Assembly (NCBI RefSeq): GCF_034190915.1
Contig: NW_026947503.1
Coordinates: 19,190,532-19,254,531 of the forward strand
Length of the DNA stretch: 64,000 nt
From: Cavia porcellus
Lineage: Eukaryota; Chordata; Mammalia; Rodentia; Caviidae
Reading direction: 5' to 3'
The notes under the pieces were generated by a model. That model made no database searches and was not told the origin of the DNA. It worked only from the letters and a program-made list of their open reading frames with translations. Shown piece after piece: positions 22,245 to 35,984 of this stretch. Numbering within the stretch: the stretch's first letter is position 1; the number at the start of each line of letters is the position of its first letter. A program made the position numbers and the translations under genes.

Positions 22245-23545
22245 ATATTTTTTGGCAGTATTTGATGTTGTAATTAATAATTTAGAATTATTCTAAATAA
22301 TTCTAAATATAATAAATAATAATTTAGAATTATTTAGAAAAATTAATAATTTAGAATTCTTAAATGATTCTTTAAATATGTATATTTTAATGAAACCAAT
22401 AATGTGTTACTATCTACTTCAACCTGATATACAAAGATTTTAAAAAAGCGAAAACATAAGTATTTTTAGCTAAATTAATTCCTAATCTTATTTTAGTTCC
22501 TAAACCAGACTCACCTTTTAAGTGAATACTACCATTGCCATGATAGCTAAACACCATAAAACAACAGACATTTTCTGCAAAATTATTATTGACCTTAGAT
22601 ACTCTTAACAAATTTTGATAAATTGGTTATATATTTTATTAAAATTCACTTCTTACACAGATTTGTGCATTTAAATACATCAGCTCTTAAAACAGGAAAA
22701 AGAAATTTACATATGTAATGACACTGATTAGGTCTCATTGGCATTTTTATTTATTGTAGCAGCTATCTGAATTTTTTTTTTATCTTGTAACCCAATGGAT
22801 GTACGCAGAATTCAACAGAATGGATTTAGTCATGAAAAATAATCTATTTCAACTAAATCTGCTAGAAAATTTCCCTTTACTAAAAGATAATCTTTTATTT
22901 AAAAATATTTTTTTCAAACAAGTCAATTTCATGATGAGTTTTTTGAGGAATTTATTTTTCACTATTTCACTAACGGTTAATGTTATTTTTTCATTCAAGT
23001 TGTTCCCCTAATGATTAATGCTGTAGTTTCATTCTAGTTATTTCTACTCACTTTCATGGAAGATAAATTGCTATAGGGGTTCACCAAATGAAATGGAATA
23101 AAATCTATCAAAGGCAATCATGTCCATTAGAATGAGAAACACTGGTTTTGCGAAGGATGATGACTTGAGCCCTTAAGCACGATTATTGTTATTACTGAGA
23201 TTTAGGCCTTAGCCTATAGGGAGTAACATTTGTCAATGAGTTTTCAAACCATAATACTGTTCTCTTTGATGAATATCTCAGCAGAATCCACTGAGAACAA
23301 AATATATAAAAGTACAGACTCTTTGAGAACAATAAATTCACAGAGTTACCAATATAAATTCTATCAAAATAAGAAAGAAAAGCGAATAAATGCATATTTC
23401 TCCTAAGCTGGGTTCAGATCTCTCACCATTGATTCTACTGCTGTAGGAAGAGAGAAAAGTGAAGTGGGGATATGTAATCAAGTTTGGTGACGAGCCAGTT
23501 GTTTCTAGATTAAATATTAAGCAGTATATAAAATATTAGCGTGCA
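22245..23545. other. Very AT-rich non-coding sequence
   Basis: No gene recognised. Directly after the L1, at 22280-22298, lies a short perfect palindrome (9-bp arms 'atttagaat'/'attctaaat' around one base). It sits in a cluster of repeated 'taatttagaatt' words extending to about 22360. Confidence 0.6.
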
Positions 23546-23840
23546 TTTTTTATTTAAAGAAAAAAGCGAAACAGATAAAAGGGTAGAAATAGTACAGAAT
23601 TTCAAAAAAAAAGAAATCACTAGTTGACAAATTACATGTTGTTATCTTAAAGTAGTTGCTCAAATCACAAAATCAAAGCATATAAAGTGGACACTCAAAC
23701 AAAATTTTAAAAGTTTACCAGTAACTCACAACTAACTATACAATGACGCCTTAGTCCTCTTTCTGTTCCTATTTCTTTTTTCTTTTTCTTCCTATTTGTA
23801 GCACTTGCAGGATGATAGGATGATAATAGACCAAAATTTT
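23546..23840 (-). mobile_element. L1 3' end, 5'-truncated, minus strand
   Basis: The reverse complement follows the last ~300 bp of the full-length L1 3' UTR: 'tgtccactttatatgctttg', 'tgtgatttgagcaactac', 'taatttgtcaactagtgat' and terminal 'ctttaaataaaaaa'. It is even closer to the copy at 58311-58620 ('aagaaatcactagttga' shared). The tail lies on the left, as expected for minus orientation. The right (5') boundary is approximate and no convincing target duplication was found. Confidence 0.7.
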
Positions 23841-24420
23841 ACCATTTCTGATTTCTTCTGTGCAATTTGCATGTTAAGAGGGAAATTCTGGTCTAATGTG
23901 CTTTAAACAACAACAACAAAAAAAAAATAACTCTAGAAACAAATTTGTAGGTGTTGGACTTAGCTAATGAGTAGTTTTTAATAGCAAGAAGCCCTTCCTA
24001 CAACTCCACATTTATAACATATGCTGCGCTACAAAACATCAAAGCTAGAGAGATGCAATTCACTTGTCTGATTGGCAACAGCAAAAATACAAAATATTAG
24101 GCTTAGAGAGAACAGGATACAGAGAATTTTATTTAAAACCTCATGTTGTCATGTGCTTGTGTGCAGTGAGACATGCAATATTAAAATAAATTGGAAAGGC
24201 TTGTGTAAAGAGGAATATGGACTCCTGGGTCACTGAGGACCTTATAGCGTCCATTTTATGTGGGAGCTGAATACTAGGGCGCATGAGGAACTTCCTCCTG
24301 CAGCACCCATGGTACATCAGTGATGGTTAATGGGAAACATCTTCCTTATATCCATATAGGCTTCCCTTTGGAAGAAATAATACAAAAACTATATATGTAT
24401 ATAGATATAGATGGATAGGG

Positions 24421-24468
<48 letters not shown>

Positions 24469-27400
24469 GTTTGAGGAGAAAGCAAAGTGATCTATGCATA
24501 AAGAATGAAAGACAACATTCGTATGTAGGACTAAAGGTGGTACCAAGGGAGAGGAGCTCAAAAGCCAAGATGGTAACAGCTATGGATGAGAGCCATTTCA
24601 TACAAGACAAAAGAATAAAAGTCTGCTAGGACTTTAATACCAGGGAATGAGGTCTAGCTAGTAAGACTTGCTGGTGGGATGGGGGGTAAGCAACAGAAGT
24701 CTCTTAACTGCTATGAAAAGGAATCTTAAATTTGGTTTGAACTGTTCTCTCAATATTACAAGTCCAAAACTAGACAGTGTCTCACGGTTTTCCATGAGTT
24801 CTTCCAAAAGAGAAAATTCATTAAAAACATGATTCCAAAGGGCCTCCAGAATTTGCTTTTCAGTAGCACTCTCTCTCCCAACAGCCACATATATGGTACT
24901 TGCTCACCTACACCCATCCAACTGCAGCTTTACAGAGAAACAAAGTGTAAAATTCCAGGATATTCCTGGGTGTCTTTCAAACTCCTCACCTTTACAGTGA
25001 TGGCACTTTAATGTTTTATATACATAGCAGGGAAATTTTAAATGTTCAGAAAACTCATAATGGAGAAAAGAGGAAAGAGGACACACTCAATCATAATTTT
25101 GATTAAGGGTATTTCTTTCAATGTATGAGGCTTTAAACTTGACTGTGGTCTTTTTCACCCACAGTGCATGATGGAACTTAGACTCTTCCTGCTTCCAGCC
25201 TCCTAGAGTACCGGACAGATATGAGCCCCATGTCCAGCTGATCACGTCTTTAAGTAGTTTTTTCCCCCCTTATGCTTTCTTCCACTCACTTTATGCATAA
25301 GTGATCGTGTGTATTCTTGGTCCATCCTTACAACATGTAACCCACAAGAATTAAAATTTGCAAACTGTAAACACTAAGCACTATAAGTAGGATGATGATG
25401 ATGATGATTCAGAAAAGACCAGTGTCCAGTGAATAATCTGATGCTGAAAGCTAAACATCTACTTAGTTGAAAATATGGATCATCAAGCACTCAATATAAC
25501 TTTCCTTTCCACATATTTTGCTAAGTTATGTGCATTAATGTTATTTTTCCAACTGAGAATTTCTTTATCCAAAAACACGTATTAGTAGATATATAAAGAT
25601 ATTAGAGTCATATTCTCAGGTCAAGAAGTAAACTTGAGGAAAGCCACTTAACTGGCTCCCCATCTGTCAATGATAAGTGTATTTGCTTCCTTACAGTGTT
25701 ATTGCAAGAATTTAATGAGTATTCTTATTAGGGCAGACCTGAAATTTGGATAAACCTAACATGTAAATTAAGTGTTATAGGCAATGATTCATTTCAGGAA
25801 GAGAAGAGCTAAGAAAGACCATGGAAAATAAATTTGAATTCTTTCACGATATTTAATAGATTGCATAGAAATGTGTGAGGGGAAACAGAGACCAAAGGCA
25901 AATTTACAGCTGTCCTTGAAGGACAACTGGGAAGGAAATTTGGCAGAAGATGGGGGCTAAGAAGACATACAACCTAGAAAAGTCACTTCAGAACTGTCGG
26001 GATCCAATCCACCCTCTTGTGGATAAATAAGTGAAATGCTGCACAATGGAGCAGTGGACTGTTTCCTCTCCTTGGCAAACAAAGTGGGCAGTGGAAGCCC
26101 ATAATTTTGAGAGCAGTATCACAAGTGCTTGGGAAATAGTTCTTAAGAACCTCCTGTGTAACAAAAGAGACTTTGAAAATGGGCCTGGGTTCCTATCAGT
26201 GCAAAAGACAGAGAATAAAATTCAGGTTTAATGAATGTATGATGATAACCTCATTTCTATATTCACAATGACTGAAAGATTGGAGGGATTCAGGTCTCAA
26301 ATGTAAAACATTAAACAAAATCCTGGCATACAGCATGTCCTCAATAATAAATATTTGTTCTCTCCCCTTGAAAAACAAACCTTATAATTAAGACATCCTG
26401 TAAAAGAGACTTCTGCAGTCTTTCATCAGCGTCCTCTGGGCACCTTCACTCTCATTACCTTCAGCGCTACCTTCAAAGGGAATTCTTCATGTGAAGAGTC
26501 TGTAATTAGGATACTAGGGAGAGCTCAGCACCTGAAAAGGACCACAGCACCTGCCTATTGTCTCCCTTGCTTTTTATCTCTCTAGGCTTGAAATATCAAA
26601 AGCACCCAGTACAGATTACTGATGCAAAAACTTGGTCAGTCTCAAAGTTAATTCATCTCCCATTAGAAATACTGGCAGTGCATGATTCTTGAAACTGGAA
26701 CTTCGGAACAGCACATCCAGTAATTAGTGCATGAGATTTTTTCACTTGAATGTTTTCTGCTTTCTTTTCACAATTACAGTTGGGTATTGGAGAAAGAAAA
26801 ATAATGTCTCAAAGCATGCTTCATTTTCCAAAGCAGGGGGCAGAGTCCAGTGTCATGATGAGAGCTTCAACCTTTTAATTCAGTTGAAGTGAGGCTAAAT
26901 TTATTTTGTTGGAAAATTTGAACTGTTCTGCAAGGCAGTTCAGCAGTTCAGGCTTACTGTAATTAACTGTCAAATAGGAGTCTGAGACTAAGCAGAAAAA
27001 TGTAAGTGGGTCAGCATCAGAAGGGTTTAAATTCTAGTGAAATTTTGCAACAAGACTGGCCCTTCATGGAAACATACATCCCAGTCAATAGTTCACTGCA
27101 TAATCAGCAGCAAGTGTAGGTAGTTATCAAAAACACAGCTTGAACGCCCATTAGGCGTCTCCTGCCCTTTCTGGTTGTCACTGATGCTTCTTTACTAGAA
27201 ATACTAATTCAAGTGTCACAGATGAACTCTTATATTGGAGCTCAATGCACAAAGTAAGTGGGACTTTGAGTCTAGAGAAGCTTGCATGGGTAACAGGGAC
27301 TTCTCCTACTGCTGTTGTGCATATGCTGTGCACTAGACGCAACAGGAATCTCTGGTGAGTCCTCATTTGACAGGTGGAGTCCACATGCACGAAGTACACA

Positions 27401-28299
27401 CACGGCTTACAGCTGCTCACAGGCCGCGCAAATGAACAGAGGGATCAATTTCATGTAGATCCCTGTGTTACTTAGCAAAACAGGATTGTTTTTCTTTCAC
27501 TCAGAAACTTCTATGACAACAGAAAGCTTTTTATCAAAATTTCTGTTCTCAATCACAGAGTATAGTAAATATGAAATTTTCTGGCCTAGAACCTAAACTT
27601 CATTGAAATTCTCTAAATTTGTACATATAGGACAAGGAAATTTTTGCATGTTTCTTTTGCAAACAGCAACAGTAAAGAAAATAAGAAATAAATATAAATT
27701 ATTGGCATGGACAAGAAACCAGTTAGGATAAAATAAATATTTCTAATTAGATTTAAAACTCTAGAAAATAATAGTACTTGCCTCCCAAATTATAAAGCAA
27801 GGCACAATTTTATTCTTGTTGGTTTCCATAAATGCCACATTCCATGATGAATAAATTATGTGATTTTGTGATAGACATCTTCTATCTGCCAGCTTTCTTA
27901 TCTCACTAGATTTTCAAATGATAAATGAAATTCAATTAATGCTATATTAAATTATAGAATAAGATTTACAATAATTTGATTTAAAAATGTGCATTTCCAG
28001 AAATTATAAAGTTACCACAGGTACATAAAATTCAGAATCTAAACTAGCTGCTGAAGGAAAAAAAAATACCACAAAAGAGAATCAGAGTTAAGGTACAAAA
28101 CAACAAACAAGTTCATGTAATATAAAGGCACTAACTACATCAGGTAGAAGTTTTCATTTTAAAAAAAGTTAGAGCCAAAACCTTTTTCCACTTCCCTATT
28201 ATCCTATAGACAACTGAAAACAGTTTCCCCATTTCAGTGTGGATTTTTTGTGACTTTCTTTTTCAAAAACCTTTCCAACAGATTCCTTGCAGAATACTT
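23841..28299. other. AT-rich non-coding sequence
   Basis: No gene recognised. It holds a (GATA)n microsatellite at 24420 and a short (GAT)n run near 25391. The remaining open frames are short and unsupported. Confidence 0.55.
24420..24468. repeat. (GATA)n microsatellite
   Basis: About twelve GATA units preceded by an imperfect 'tatagatatagatggatagg' lead-in. Confidence 0.97.
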
Positions 28300-29400
28300 A
28301 CCAGTACCTTATACACATGTAGAATGCTCAGTTTCATAAACTTGGACATAATGCATGCTTCATGAAGCCAATATTAGCATCAAAATAATCAACATACACC
28401 ACCATTAGATTTTTGTCCCTTCATCCTCTTCCCCATCCTCATCCTGACATATCATCACTATACATTAGCTTGCATTTTCTAAAATTTTAAACAAATAGAT
28501 ATGTATTTCTGCTCTGGCTTCTTTTACTAAGCAAAATTACCTTGAGATTTATCTGTGTTGTAGGATTTATCAATAATTCATTCTTTTTCTTAACTGCTGA
28601 GAGATTTTTCCAGCATACAAATATATTGCACTGGTTTGTCCGCTGACTGGAGAATATATAAATTGATCCTAGCTTTTGGCTATTACACATAAAGAAGCTA
28701 TGAAAAGTCCTAAATAAGTAAGATATGTTTTTTTTTTCTTTTGGGCAATTTTTAAGGTAAGAATAAATATAAATATATAGGGTGTGTGTTTAACTTCATG
28801 AGAAACTGCCAAACTGTTTTTCTAAAATGATAGCATTTTTCATCCTGAGGAGCTGCAATTTTTCCATATCTTTGCCATCACTTGGTATGGACAGCACTTT
28901 TTATTCTAACAAGTCTGTTATGTGTGGATTGACTCCTCATTACAAAAATAAATTTGTATTTTCTCCATAATTAATCAAGTTTGTCATTCTTCTTTATGTT
29001 TATTAGTTACATATGTATCTTCTTGGGTGAATGACCTATTCAAACCCTTCCCATTTTTATTGATCTGTTTTTCTTATTGTTAGATTAGGGATTCTTCAAC
29101 ATTATGAGTAGTCGTTATTTTTCAGGGATGGAATTTGATTTTTTTCCAGGCTTAAAACTATTTTTTTTTATTGTATTCATGGTATACTTCAAAGTTTTGA
29201 TATGTTTAGGTACCACTTATTAATTTTTCTTTGTGAATCATTCTTTTTGGTGTTTTACTATTTAAGAGATCAAAAACAAAAAGGATTTTTTCTTTTATTA
29301 TTATAATTTTTATGCTCTTAGACTTTACATTCAGTCCTATGATCTGTTCTGAGTTAACATACATGCTATTATGTTTTGGTACTGTATAGGTGCTATAAAG
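28300..29400 (-). mobile_element. Ancient L1M-like element, ORF2 tail and 3' UTR, minus strand
   Basis: On the + strand the familiar complement of old L1 appears in order: 'cttcatcctcttccccatcc', 'cactatacattagcttgcat', 'ttttctaaaattttaaac', 'ggcttcttttactaagca', 'ttttggctattacacataaa', 'agaaactgccaaactgtttt' (28800), 'cttggtatggacagcac', 'cctattcaaacccttccca', and 'agtcctatgatctgttctga' near 29333. It is decayed at many positions, with no open frame left. It covers the 3' UTR and the C-terminal third of ORF2 of an L1M-type element. Confidence 0.85.
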
Positions 29401-31711
29401 TTTATATTATAGAGCTTACACATAACATTCTATAAAATACAAGAAATAAAATAAATATAAAGATATATTTTTCTTTCTCAGTTTTTGTGATACTGTTGTC
29501 ATATATGCTACTTCTACAAATCATACGAATGCCATGCTGCAAAGCTATTATTTTTACTAAGACAACAAATGCTATTTTAAGAATTCAATAATAAAAATGT
29601 AGTTATCTCTGAGGTCATGTTTCCCATCTCTTCATTCTACAGGGTGAGCCCAGGTTCCATGTGCTCGATGTTCTACATTTCATATTTCTGGTAGCGTACG
29701 TCTGCTGCTGATAAATACTTTGAGGCTTTGCATGTCTAAAAATCCTTTAAAACAAGATGAAATTTTCAACATATGAACACTAAGCAAAATTGTATTAAAA
29801 CTTGGCACAGATAAATTTAATCTGTGATGCTTGTTTAAGAGCAAAACCTTCCACTTTGAGCCTTCATATTAAAGGAAAATCCTCTGGGGAGAGAGTAAAT
29901 GGCACTGCCTTGGTGACAGTTTTTATAAAAATGGATTTTTAGGGCTCCCTTGAGCTAACATCTTCTTTTGACCCACATACTACATTAGCAGTATCAAAAA
30001 AAGCTCTGTATTTGAAGTACTTTTCTAGCATGAAAGAATGCATAAACAAAAGAAGACAACTATTCAAAGAGGAGGAAAACTTTTAAATGGGAGAGAAGAA
30101 AAATGATGTATTTGTCTGAGGCACTGCTCAAACCATGTGACTACAGATAAAAGCGGAAATTCAATGCTAGTACCTTTATTTTTTCACTTTTAAAAAGCTG
30201 CCCTAGATGGTCTTAACATTCATCTTTTCTAGACTAAACTTTGGACAGGCTTCTTCCTGTGTGCAGGCACTAGATTTCTCTTTGTTCTTAGAGAATTTTC
30301 TAAGAAAACTTACTCTGTCTCTTCTGGATGTGAATCTTCATCCCTTTAAAATGTGATCATAAGGAACGATAGCAGCACTGTACTGCAGGCTTGACAGGAG
30401 CCTCTGGGCTCCCATCAGTAAATGACCCTTGGCCAACAGCCACAGTCTCATCGCATGAACCAAGGACTCCCTGCTGCTCTGCAGTGGTTTTCCACTAGCT
30501 CACTAGAGTTTTAAACTAACTAATTTTTTGTTACAGTGGACTTGAATTACATTTCTGTCTTGTTGCATTTCTGTCCATATTGCAATAGTGTCAAATAAGG
30601 CCTTCATTGCCATTTTTTACAATTGACCACTGAAATTTCTCTTTGACAGAGCCCTTATACATTTCCCAAGCAAGAGGATATGAACCCAAAATACCTGCCA
30701 GACACTGAAATTTCCATCCAATTTCTTAGAATACAACCAATTTAAATGAGAAAAACATGTGAAAATAAACTTCCTTTAAAATTAATTAGGCACCTCATCT
30801 AGATGTGCTTGTCTTGCAAACTCTCAACATTTTTATGAGCAAATAAAAAAGAATATTATTGCATAATCAGACTCCATTTCCCTAGTGTAAAGGATCTAAT
30901 TGTAGGAAGTGTGTTGACACTAGAAGAAACCTAAATGACTACTTCATAAAAGTCAAGGGCCAAGTTTACCCTGGAAATGTTTTGTTTGACATCACAATGT
31001 TAGAAGAAAGAAGACTGAGGAGGTTTGATACAATAAGCTCTCTTTTGTCTCTCCCAGAAAATACACCTGTCTAGTATTTTAGCTGCTTCCCATGGCCTAT
31101 ATTTACCATCTTTCCTTATTCCAGAAAGCCTTAAGGTTACAATATTTGACTTCTTTTTCCATCTCATAAATGAAGTTATGTGCTCAAAAAGGTAAAATCA
31201 CTTTTCCTTGCCCCATAAGTAGGAATTGAATTCAGTAGTACTGGGTACTGGTACCATCCTTCACAAACCTTAAAGTATATATAAAATATTTGAAGAATGT
31301 TTTAAAACACCTACATTTGAGAATTACTCAGCAGTTCTAGCTAAGCTGGTCTGGACTAGGACCTTAGAACTGATGGTTCTACTGTGCAGCTAAGCTAGAA
31401 GCCCGCTGACCACTGACACATCATACTGCTGGATAATCACAGAGACCTCTGCTCCCAAATGTAGATCATTAGAAAATTCCTCTTCACAGGAAATTTTGGT
31501 CATAGCTGATAAATTTATCATTTCTATAGAAAATGAAACAATTTAAAATATTCAATGATATTATTAAGCATTCTATGCCAATAAATTTGAATATTAAAAT
31601 ATAACTTAAAAATTCCTTAAGAATATGACATCAAAATGGTACACATAGAATTACAAATCTAAACAATCCTGTCATTAATAAATAAAATTGGTCAAGCTTT
31701 TTGTGTATGTG

Positions 31712-31714
<3 letters not shown>

Positions 31715-31750
<36 letters not shown>
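31715..31750. repeat. (CA)n microsatellite
   Basis: Eighteen uninterrupted AC units. Confidence 0.98.
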
Positions 31751-31755
<5 letters not shown>

Positions 31756-32185
31756 TGTGCCATTGTACATCCCATGTACATCTCTGCTCCCAAAGACTTC
31801 AGTAGTAAGTTTTAACATTAGTTTACATTCTCATAAAACCTGTCCTAAAGAACATTTTCATGGACCTGACACTCTCATGGGGAATAATGTAAGCACAGGA
31901 CCAACTAGAGTTTTTGTGTTTAAAGTTACTTGAGTTCCTATGAATTTGGAATATACCGAGGTCAAAGTGACTTTGTGCAAAGTACCTGAGCCAACTTTTA
32001 AAGCCTGTGAGGAAATCCTATCTAACAATGCTTGCTGAATATTAACATCACTTTATGGTTTATAATGTCTGTGTTTCCTCAGCCTTTATTATTACTTATG
32101 TATATGTCTCTGTTCAATACTTACCAAACCCTGAGGCTAACCAATAACAGCATAATGTTCTTCACTTCACTCAATGAACTTTAAT

Positions 32186-32445
32186 GGAAACCAATGCATT
32201 TTAACTGAATTTCTGTTTATCTCAAGGAGCACATTTTAATGAAATCAATACATTTTTGCTGAAAGCCACATGAATCCATTGGAAAAAATACATTGTTACT
32301 GAAACCAACATACAGTTTTATAATGTCTGTATGTTTTAGCATAAGCATAGCCATACATTTTAGCTGTAACCAATATATTTCTGCATGCTGACACCAAGAA
32401 AACCTTATTTCATAGTGAAGTCAATTCATTCTTACAAAAACTAAT
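32186..32445. repeat. Degenerate short tandem motif 'gaaaccaatacattttt-actga'
   Basis: A loose unit recurs: 'ggaaaccaatgcattttaac' (32186), 'gaaatcaatacatttttgct' (32241), 'ggaaaaaatacattgttact' (32281), 'catacattttagctgtaacc' (32351), 'ccaatatatttctgcatgct' (32369) and 'gaagtcaattcattcttaca' (32420). Spacing is irregular (about 20-70 bp), so this is a decayed minisatellite or a low-complexity repeat. Confidence 0.45.
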
Positions 32446-33699
32446 ACTCCATATTCCTGAGCCAGCATTGTCAGGCTAAATGACCACTATGATTTATATT
32501 GCTGAAATGTAAATTTTCCAGAAATAACATTAAAATAAAAGTAATTTTGAAAACATATGACATATTTTAATAAACTCATTAAAGTTACAAAAGCAGCTGG
32601 AGAAAGTTTTTGAATGAAAAAGTCAAAGTCATTGTTTATAGTTTGTGTTTAGGTTAAACATGCACACGTGTACACACTCGTGTATTTGCATTATTATATT
32701 TAGACTTGAAAACTTTTTAGAATTCATTTTGGCTTAATTAAATGGCTAAATAGAGTAGATGTCTTTCAGTAGAAATTAAATGTTAAATATTTAGAAATTT
32801 CAAGTTTCAGAAATATCACATTTTTCTTCATCCAACCTGAGAATGCCAAAAGCTACTAAAATTATTGCTCTAAAGCCCCTTTCTCCTCAAAAACGTACAC
32901 TAATGGAATTATTGCTAGCCCAAAATGCTAAGAACATTGAATGTAAGAAATTCAAAGCATGTTTCAACAATAAAAGGATCAAAGAAAAAGATTTAAAAGG
33001 CATTACATGAACGTTTATGTATGTGTGTTTGTGGATCTGTGTTCACCTATAGTTGTAATTGCAAAAGTCTCTTGGCCTGCTAGATATAATATCACTTTCC
33101 ACATCTCTATGGGTCTATAGTTTTTCCTCCTTAGTCCAAACAAGAAAGGGAAGAGATCACGCTTTACAAAACTAACATTATAAAATTCAAATGTGCCTGT
33201 ATTTAGAAAGTGACTTGGTTATATCCCGAGACATTGTCTAATTGGGAGAATAACCTTGTTGTATAATTTATTCAGTTTGAAAACTGAGGGCAGTATGCTT
33301 CCCTGGACATTTTCATTTGCTTTTAGTTTTCTCTGCTAATGACATTTTCAGAAGTTGAATAAAATAAAGAAAATAATTGTACTGCAATAAATGTAATAAA
33401 CCCAAATATATATCTGCATATATATACATAAATATGCACATTTTCTTTCAGGAAAACATGAATCTTACTTTAAAATTGCAGTATTTCTAGTATATTTGCT
33501 TGGTTTTCATATAAGCAAATATAAAAATTCAAAGCAACTGGCTGACTTTTATGATTAGGAGAGGCATAAAATACTTTGAAAGGAAGAACTGTATTCTACT
33601 AAATAAATTAATTAAAGAAAGGGAAATTCCTTAGAGCTGATACTAAGCCAACATATAACATAGAAAACTTTTCTGTTACTAAAGCAGCTCTAGTTCATT

Positions 33700-33895
33700 C
33701 AAAGTTCCTTGGCTTCAAAGCTCCTTTATAAACTTGTATCCCCTGACTGCTCTGTCTCTATCTCTATAAAAATTCCAACTCTAAAGAAAATCTGTTTTTC
33801 CCTGATTTTATTCTTAACTGGGCCTGACTCAGATGCAGTGCTCTACCTAATAAACTGATCTTTACAATAAACCCCTGAACTTCCCTGTCGAAGTG
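33700..33895 (+). mobile_element. Possible LTR 3' part
   Basis: 'cctttataaacttgtatccc', then 'tctctataaaaattccaac', then two poly(A)-signal-like words ('cctaataaactgatc', 'acaataaacccctg'), ending near 'gaagtgtca'. The order TATA-like, poly(A) signal, CA end suggests an LTR. I could not define the start or the family. Confidence 0.3.
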
Positions 33896-35465
33896 TCAGA
33901 ATTTCAGAAAAAGAGAATCTCAAAAGTACTTTGAATACAACCGAAATTTCCACAAAAACAAGTGGCATATTTTCTTGTAGATTCTAGGCTTTAGACAACT
34001 AAAGAGCATTTTGAAGTTTAATTTAATTTTTTTAAACCTATAATAATGACCCGGGTCCTCAACCTGTGTGTCATTTGAGTGCTGGCATCATGGGAGCTCT
34101 TTCCAGCATCATCTCACTGAGCTTCACACCTGTGAAATGGGCCGCTTACCCTTCCCTAGCATGCCCTATGCTTATCCACTTCCAGCTGCCTCACTTACCT
34201 CACAGTTTCTACTTGAGCAAATCTACTATTTGCTCACCTATGCTGAGGTAACTCCCATCATTTAACCATTTAATAAGGTATCATTTAAATCAGTTAATAC
34301 TGAGTGCAAGTATCGCCACTTCCATAAACTCTTCCGACAATACACTACCTTTCAGTTATTAAATTACTTTTAACCAGTTCCTCTCTCCTACCTTATGTTT
34401 CACATTCATAAAGATCTTTTGTCCACTTTCAGACCCATTGCGTAATTGCTATCATTGCTTTCCCCTCTCCTGCCATCATTTTGTCAAGTGGTCCAGCAGG
34501 TCACAAGCAGCAGCAACACTCTTAGAAGTTTAGCCAAGAAGGATATAATGTGATCAGGCAGATTTAGGCTCCTTCTCACTCCCAGCATAGAAGGGATGCT
34601 TACACGTCCACATTGGTCACCTTGATGACTCTTCCACGTCCCACAGAGTTGGTATAGAGTCTGACCTAGATGGATGCTGCACGTACACAGACATGTGTCA
34701 CAGCCAAGGGACTCCAAAACAAGCACTTTCATGTCTATTATTTGGGCCACTTGTACATTTGCCACTCCTCTTCTACAGGGAGAGTCATTACTCCTAGGAT
34801 GCTCTCATGAGAAGATATCACTCTTGTCTCTGCTTTAGAATCCGTCTCCAAAGAGAAATTCCTGAATCTTTCTGGAAGGAACCTGCCCCGCTGTTCTCAG
34901 TCTTAAGCCTCCATAACTATAAGACTTAAATGTAGCTTAAGTCACCATTGTGTGGCATTCTGTTATAGCCATCCATACAGTAATTCAAAGGCAAATTATA
35001 CATCCTTTTAATACATTTTCCTGTGATTTTCTCTACTCTTGACCCCCACTTATAAGGAATCACTTCTCCCTCCCCCTACGCTACACAATGATCTCCTTCA
35101 GGACAGAGTCATGTTTCCCTCACCTTCTTATGTTCACAACCCGACAGAATAAAAACAGATGCACGTGACTCAAAATATTTTATACTGACCATCCTCCTTC
35201 CTACTGGGTCCTTCTTTTTATGCTCTGTAGTTTTCATCTTTATTTCCCCTTTATAAATTAGAATTGACCCCCGACCTCTTTCTTCTTAGCACACACTAGC
35301 ACCGGAGGGTGACTACCCCTATTGCATGCAATTCCACAGAATTTTTCTCCTTCTCAGATATTCATGACTTACTAATTAGTACTGATTGTGTCAATTTATG
35401 CTGTATGTGTCTCAACCTTTGAAATTCACAATATTTAAAAGTGAACTTATTATCCTACCTGTACC
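33896..35465. other. Non-coding sequence, C/T-rich in places
   Basis: No gene recognised. Small overlapping frames near 34066-34265 and 34484-34765 have no splice or start support. Confidence 0.5.
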
Positions 35466-35790
35466 TGTCAGGTTTCCATCACTAGAACACAACACCTTGC
35501 ATCTGCAACTTAGAGAAGAAGAAGTTGATTTTGTCTCATGGTATCTGAGGTTTCAGTGAGTGTCTGGCTGGATCCAAAGCAGAAACACAGTGGCAGAGAA
35601 GCACAGAAAGTGCTCAACTAATGACACTTGGAAAGCAGAGAGCAAGGGAAGAGACAGCAAGACAGGTGCCAGGAACCCAGACAGAGTCCCAGACTTTTAA
35701 CCACATGACTTGCCCAGCTAAACCCAGAAGTGTATTTATTAGTCTTCTGATCAGATCTCAAGCCAGTCAAGTTGTAACCAAGATTAATCA
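35466..35790 (+). repeat. Diverged interspersed repeat (family not assigned)
   Basis: 'gtttccatcactagaacaca', 'gaagaagttgattttgtctc' and 'tatctgaggtttcagtgagt', then a 'ggcagagaagcacagaaag' purine-rich middle and 'ttagtcttctgatcagatctc'. This resembles a common mammalian repeat that begins 'gtt..tgtcac..aacaaaatacc'. The family cannot be named by eye. Confidence 0.35.
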
Positions 35791-35984
35791 TCACACTACC
35801 CATCTCTAAACTTTCTCCATTTCCAGTGTTCTCAAACTTAGTAGCACTGCCTTATACTGAGTCACTCTAGTCCAAATTATGGACAAATACTCCCATAGAT
35901 GTGCTTTCAGTAGGACTCTTTCAATTTCTCCTGATGGATATTCTCCGTCCTGTCCTGCTCTTCCTGCATGTGACCATCTAAGCT

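Larger units (their letters stand above)
29401..33699. other. AT-rich non-coding sequence
   Basis: No gene recognised. It contains a (CA)n microsatellite at 31715 and a degenerate repeated motif at 32186-32440. Confidence 0.55.

Noticed and set aside
24090..24102. 'aaaatattag' as right target duplication for the L1 3' end at 23546
   Set aside because: Only 10 bp of AT-rich identity, and the left copy is not flush with the tail. Likely chance.
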